Assembly: GCA_035235625.1 (NCBI GenBank)
Contig: CP141146.1
Coordinates: 4,086,501 to 4,150,500, forward strand
DNA: 64,000 nt
Source of the DNA: Saururus chinensis
Taxonomy: Eukaryota; Streptophyta; Magnoliopsida; Piperales; Saururaceae
Direction of reading: 5' to 3'
The notes under the pieces were generated by a model, which searched no databases, was not told the origin of the DNA, and was given only the letters and a program-made list of their open reading frames with translations. The first letter of the stretch is position 1, and every line of letters starts with the position of its first letter. The translations under genes were made by a program, and so were the position numbers. This document shows, piece after piece, positions 63,275-64,000 of this stretch.

Positions 63275-63472
63275 TCTCTCTGCCTTATATTAATAGTTAT
63301 ATTTAAAAAAATAATATTTTTTATTGAATGGTAAATCTGTATTTAAGAAAAAAGAAAATAAGTTTATAATATTTTTTTTAAGTACCCAACCACTTTAATT
63401 AAACCAAATGTAGTTGTTAATATACAACAATTTTTTTTGCCAAATGGAACTATTAGTGTTAGATGGAGGGAG
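63275..63472. mobile_element. Stowaway-type MITE copy 1
   Basis: The left end TCTCTCTGCCTTATATTAATAG pairs with the right end CTATTAGTGTTAGATGGAGGGAG. The interior TTTTTTATTGAATGGTAAAT is shared with the copy at 63795. Confidence 0.75.
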
Positions 63473-63794
63473 TATAATATAACTATCTAATTTTTATGGC
63501 GTTATTTATTTATCTTCATAGAGTAGATGAATGTGCTGTTTAGGGTAAAAATATTAAAAAGATTTAGCATTCTCTTGTCTGTATATTTCTACTCCCTTAT
63601 AAGTATTTTATTAAAAAAAGAACACTTATCCCACATTATCTTATTTTTCATTCTCTCAAGAAGACTTCTAATAAGCACGTGAATCTTAATTAAAATTAGC
63701 TAAAATTATAAGAATTTGGGTCAATTAGAGTTTGCCAATGTTTTTTTTTGTCTAAGGTGCTTCTTATCTTCATATTTTACATTTTTTACGAATA

Positions 63795-63985
63795 AACTCC
63801 CTCTAACTTATTTTGATATTTATATTTAAAAAATAATAATTTTTATTGAATGGTAAAACTTACTACTAAGAGAAGGAAAAATAAGCTCATAATACTTTTT
63901 TTAATTATTTAAATTAAAAAAATAGAGCTATTAATATGATACAATTTTTTTATTAAATAGAGCTATTAATATAAAATGGAGAGAG
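63795..63985. mobile_element. Stowaway-type MITE copy 2
   Basis: The left end ACTCCCTCTAACTTATTTTG pairs with the right end TAATATAAAATGGAGAGAGT. The interior TTTTTATTGAATGGTAAAA and AATAAGCTCATAATACTTTT match copy 1 (63275-63472) in the same order. Confidence 0.75.
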
Positions 63986-64000
63986 TATAAAACAAATGAA

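Overview
The window is nuclear DNA from a flowering plant, probably a monocot. Three gene models have introns or regulatory context typical of plants, and most of the rest is transposable-element debris, mainly Ty3/gypsy elements with plant tRNA-iMet primer sites and very long LTRs. Species cannot be fixed from the sequence.

Three confident host genes are present, all on the + strand. (1) An NADPH:quinone oxidoreductase of the MDR family lies at 5903-8485 (5 exons, 329 aa). (2) A type I DnaJ/Hsp40 co-chaperone of the plant J2/J3 type lies at 12023-15803 (7 coding exons plus a 5'-UTR intron, 417 aa, C-terminal CAQQ farnesylation box). (3) An intronless AP2/ERF transcription factor of the DREB A-4 (TINY-like) group lies at 57106-57798 (230 aa). 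They do not form a pathway; they are independent plant genes separated by repeats.

Layout. 1-2475: Ty3/gypsy pol remnant (+). 2476-4974: long LTR on the - strand, with a polypurine tract and a remnant of its coding end beside it (element A). 5.6-8.6 kb: oxidoreductase. 9.7-10.5 kb: fold-back repeats. 10992-11106: (AT)57. 11.37-15.9 kb: DnaJ gene. 16324-21134: complete but decayed Ty3/gypsy element with both LTRs and a near-matching 5-bp target duplication (element G). 21.1-25.5 kb: LTR fragment plus Ty1/copia remnant. 25577-30105: 4.5-kb solo LTR with GGAGG duplication (element C). 30703-37903: 5' LTR, primer site and decayed gag-pol of a second Ty3/gypsy element (element E), fused to a foreign gag-protease piece (to about 38540). 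38.8-39.1 kb: hairpin-bearing tandem repeat. 39.74-41.33 kb: imperfect palindrome of about 1.5 kb. 42517-52257: three solo LTRs nested inside one another, each with its own target duplication (B contains D contains H). 52.26-64 kb: sparse DNA with small MITEs and the DREB gene.

The most striking structure is the nest B/D/H. Together with C and A it shows two long-LTR families (about 3.6 kb and about 4.5 kb), each present twice in opposite orientation. The long LTRs carry internal minisatellites whose copy number differs between relatives. I saw no confident tRNA or rRNA gene, and no CRISPR array.
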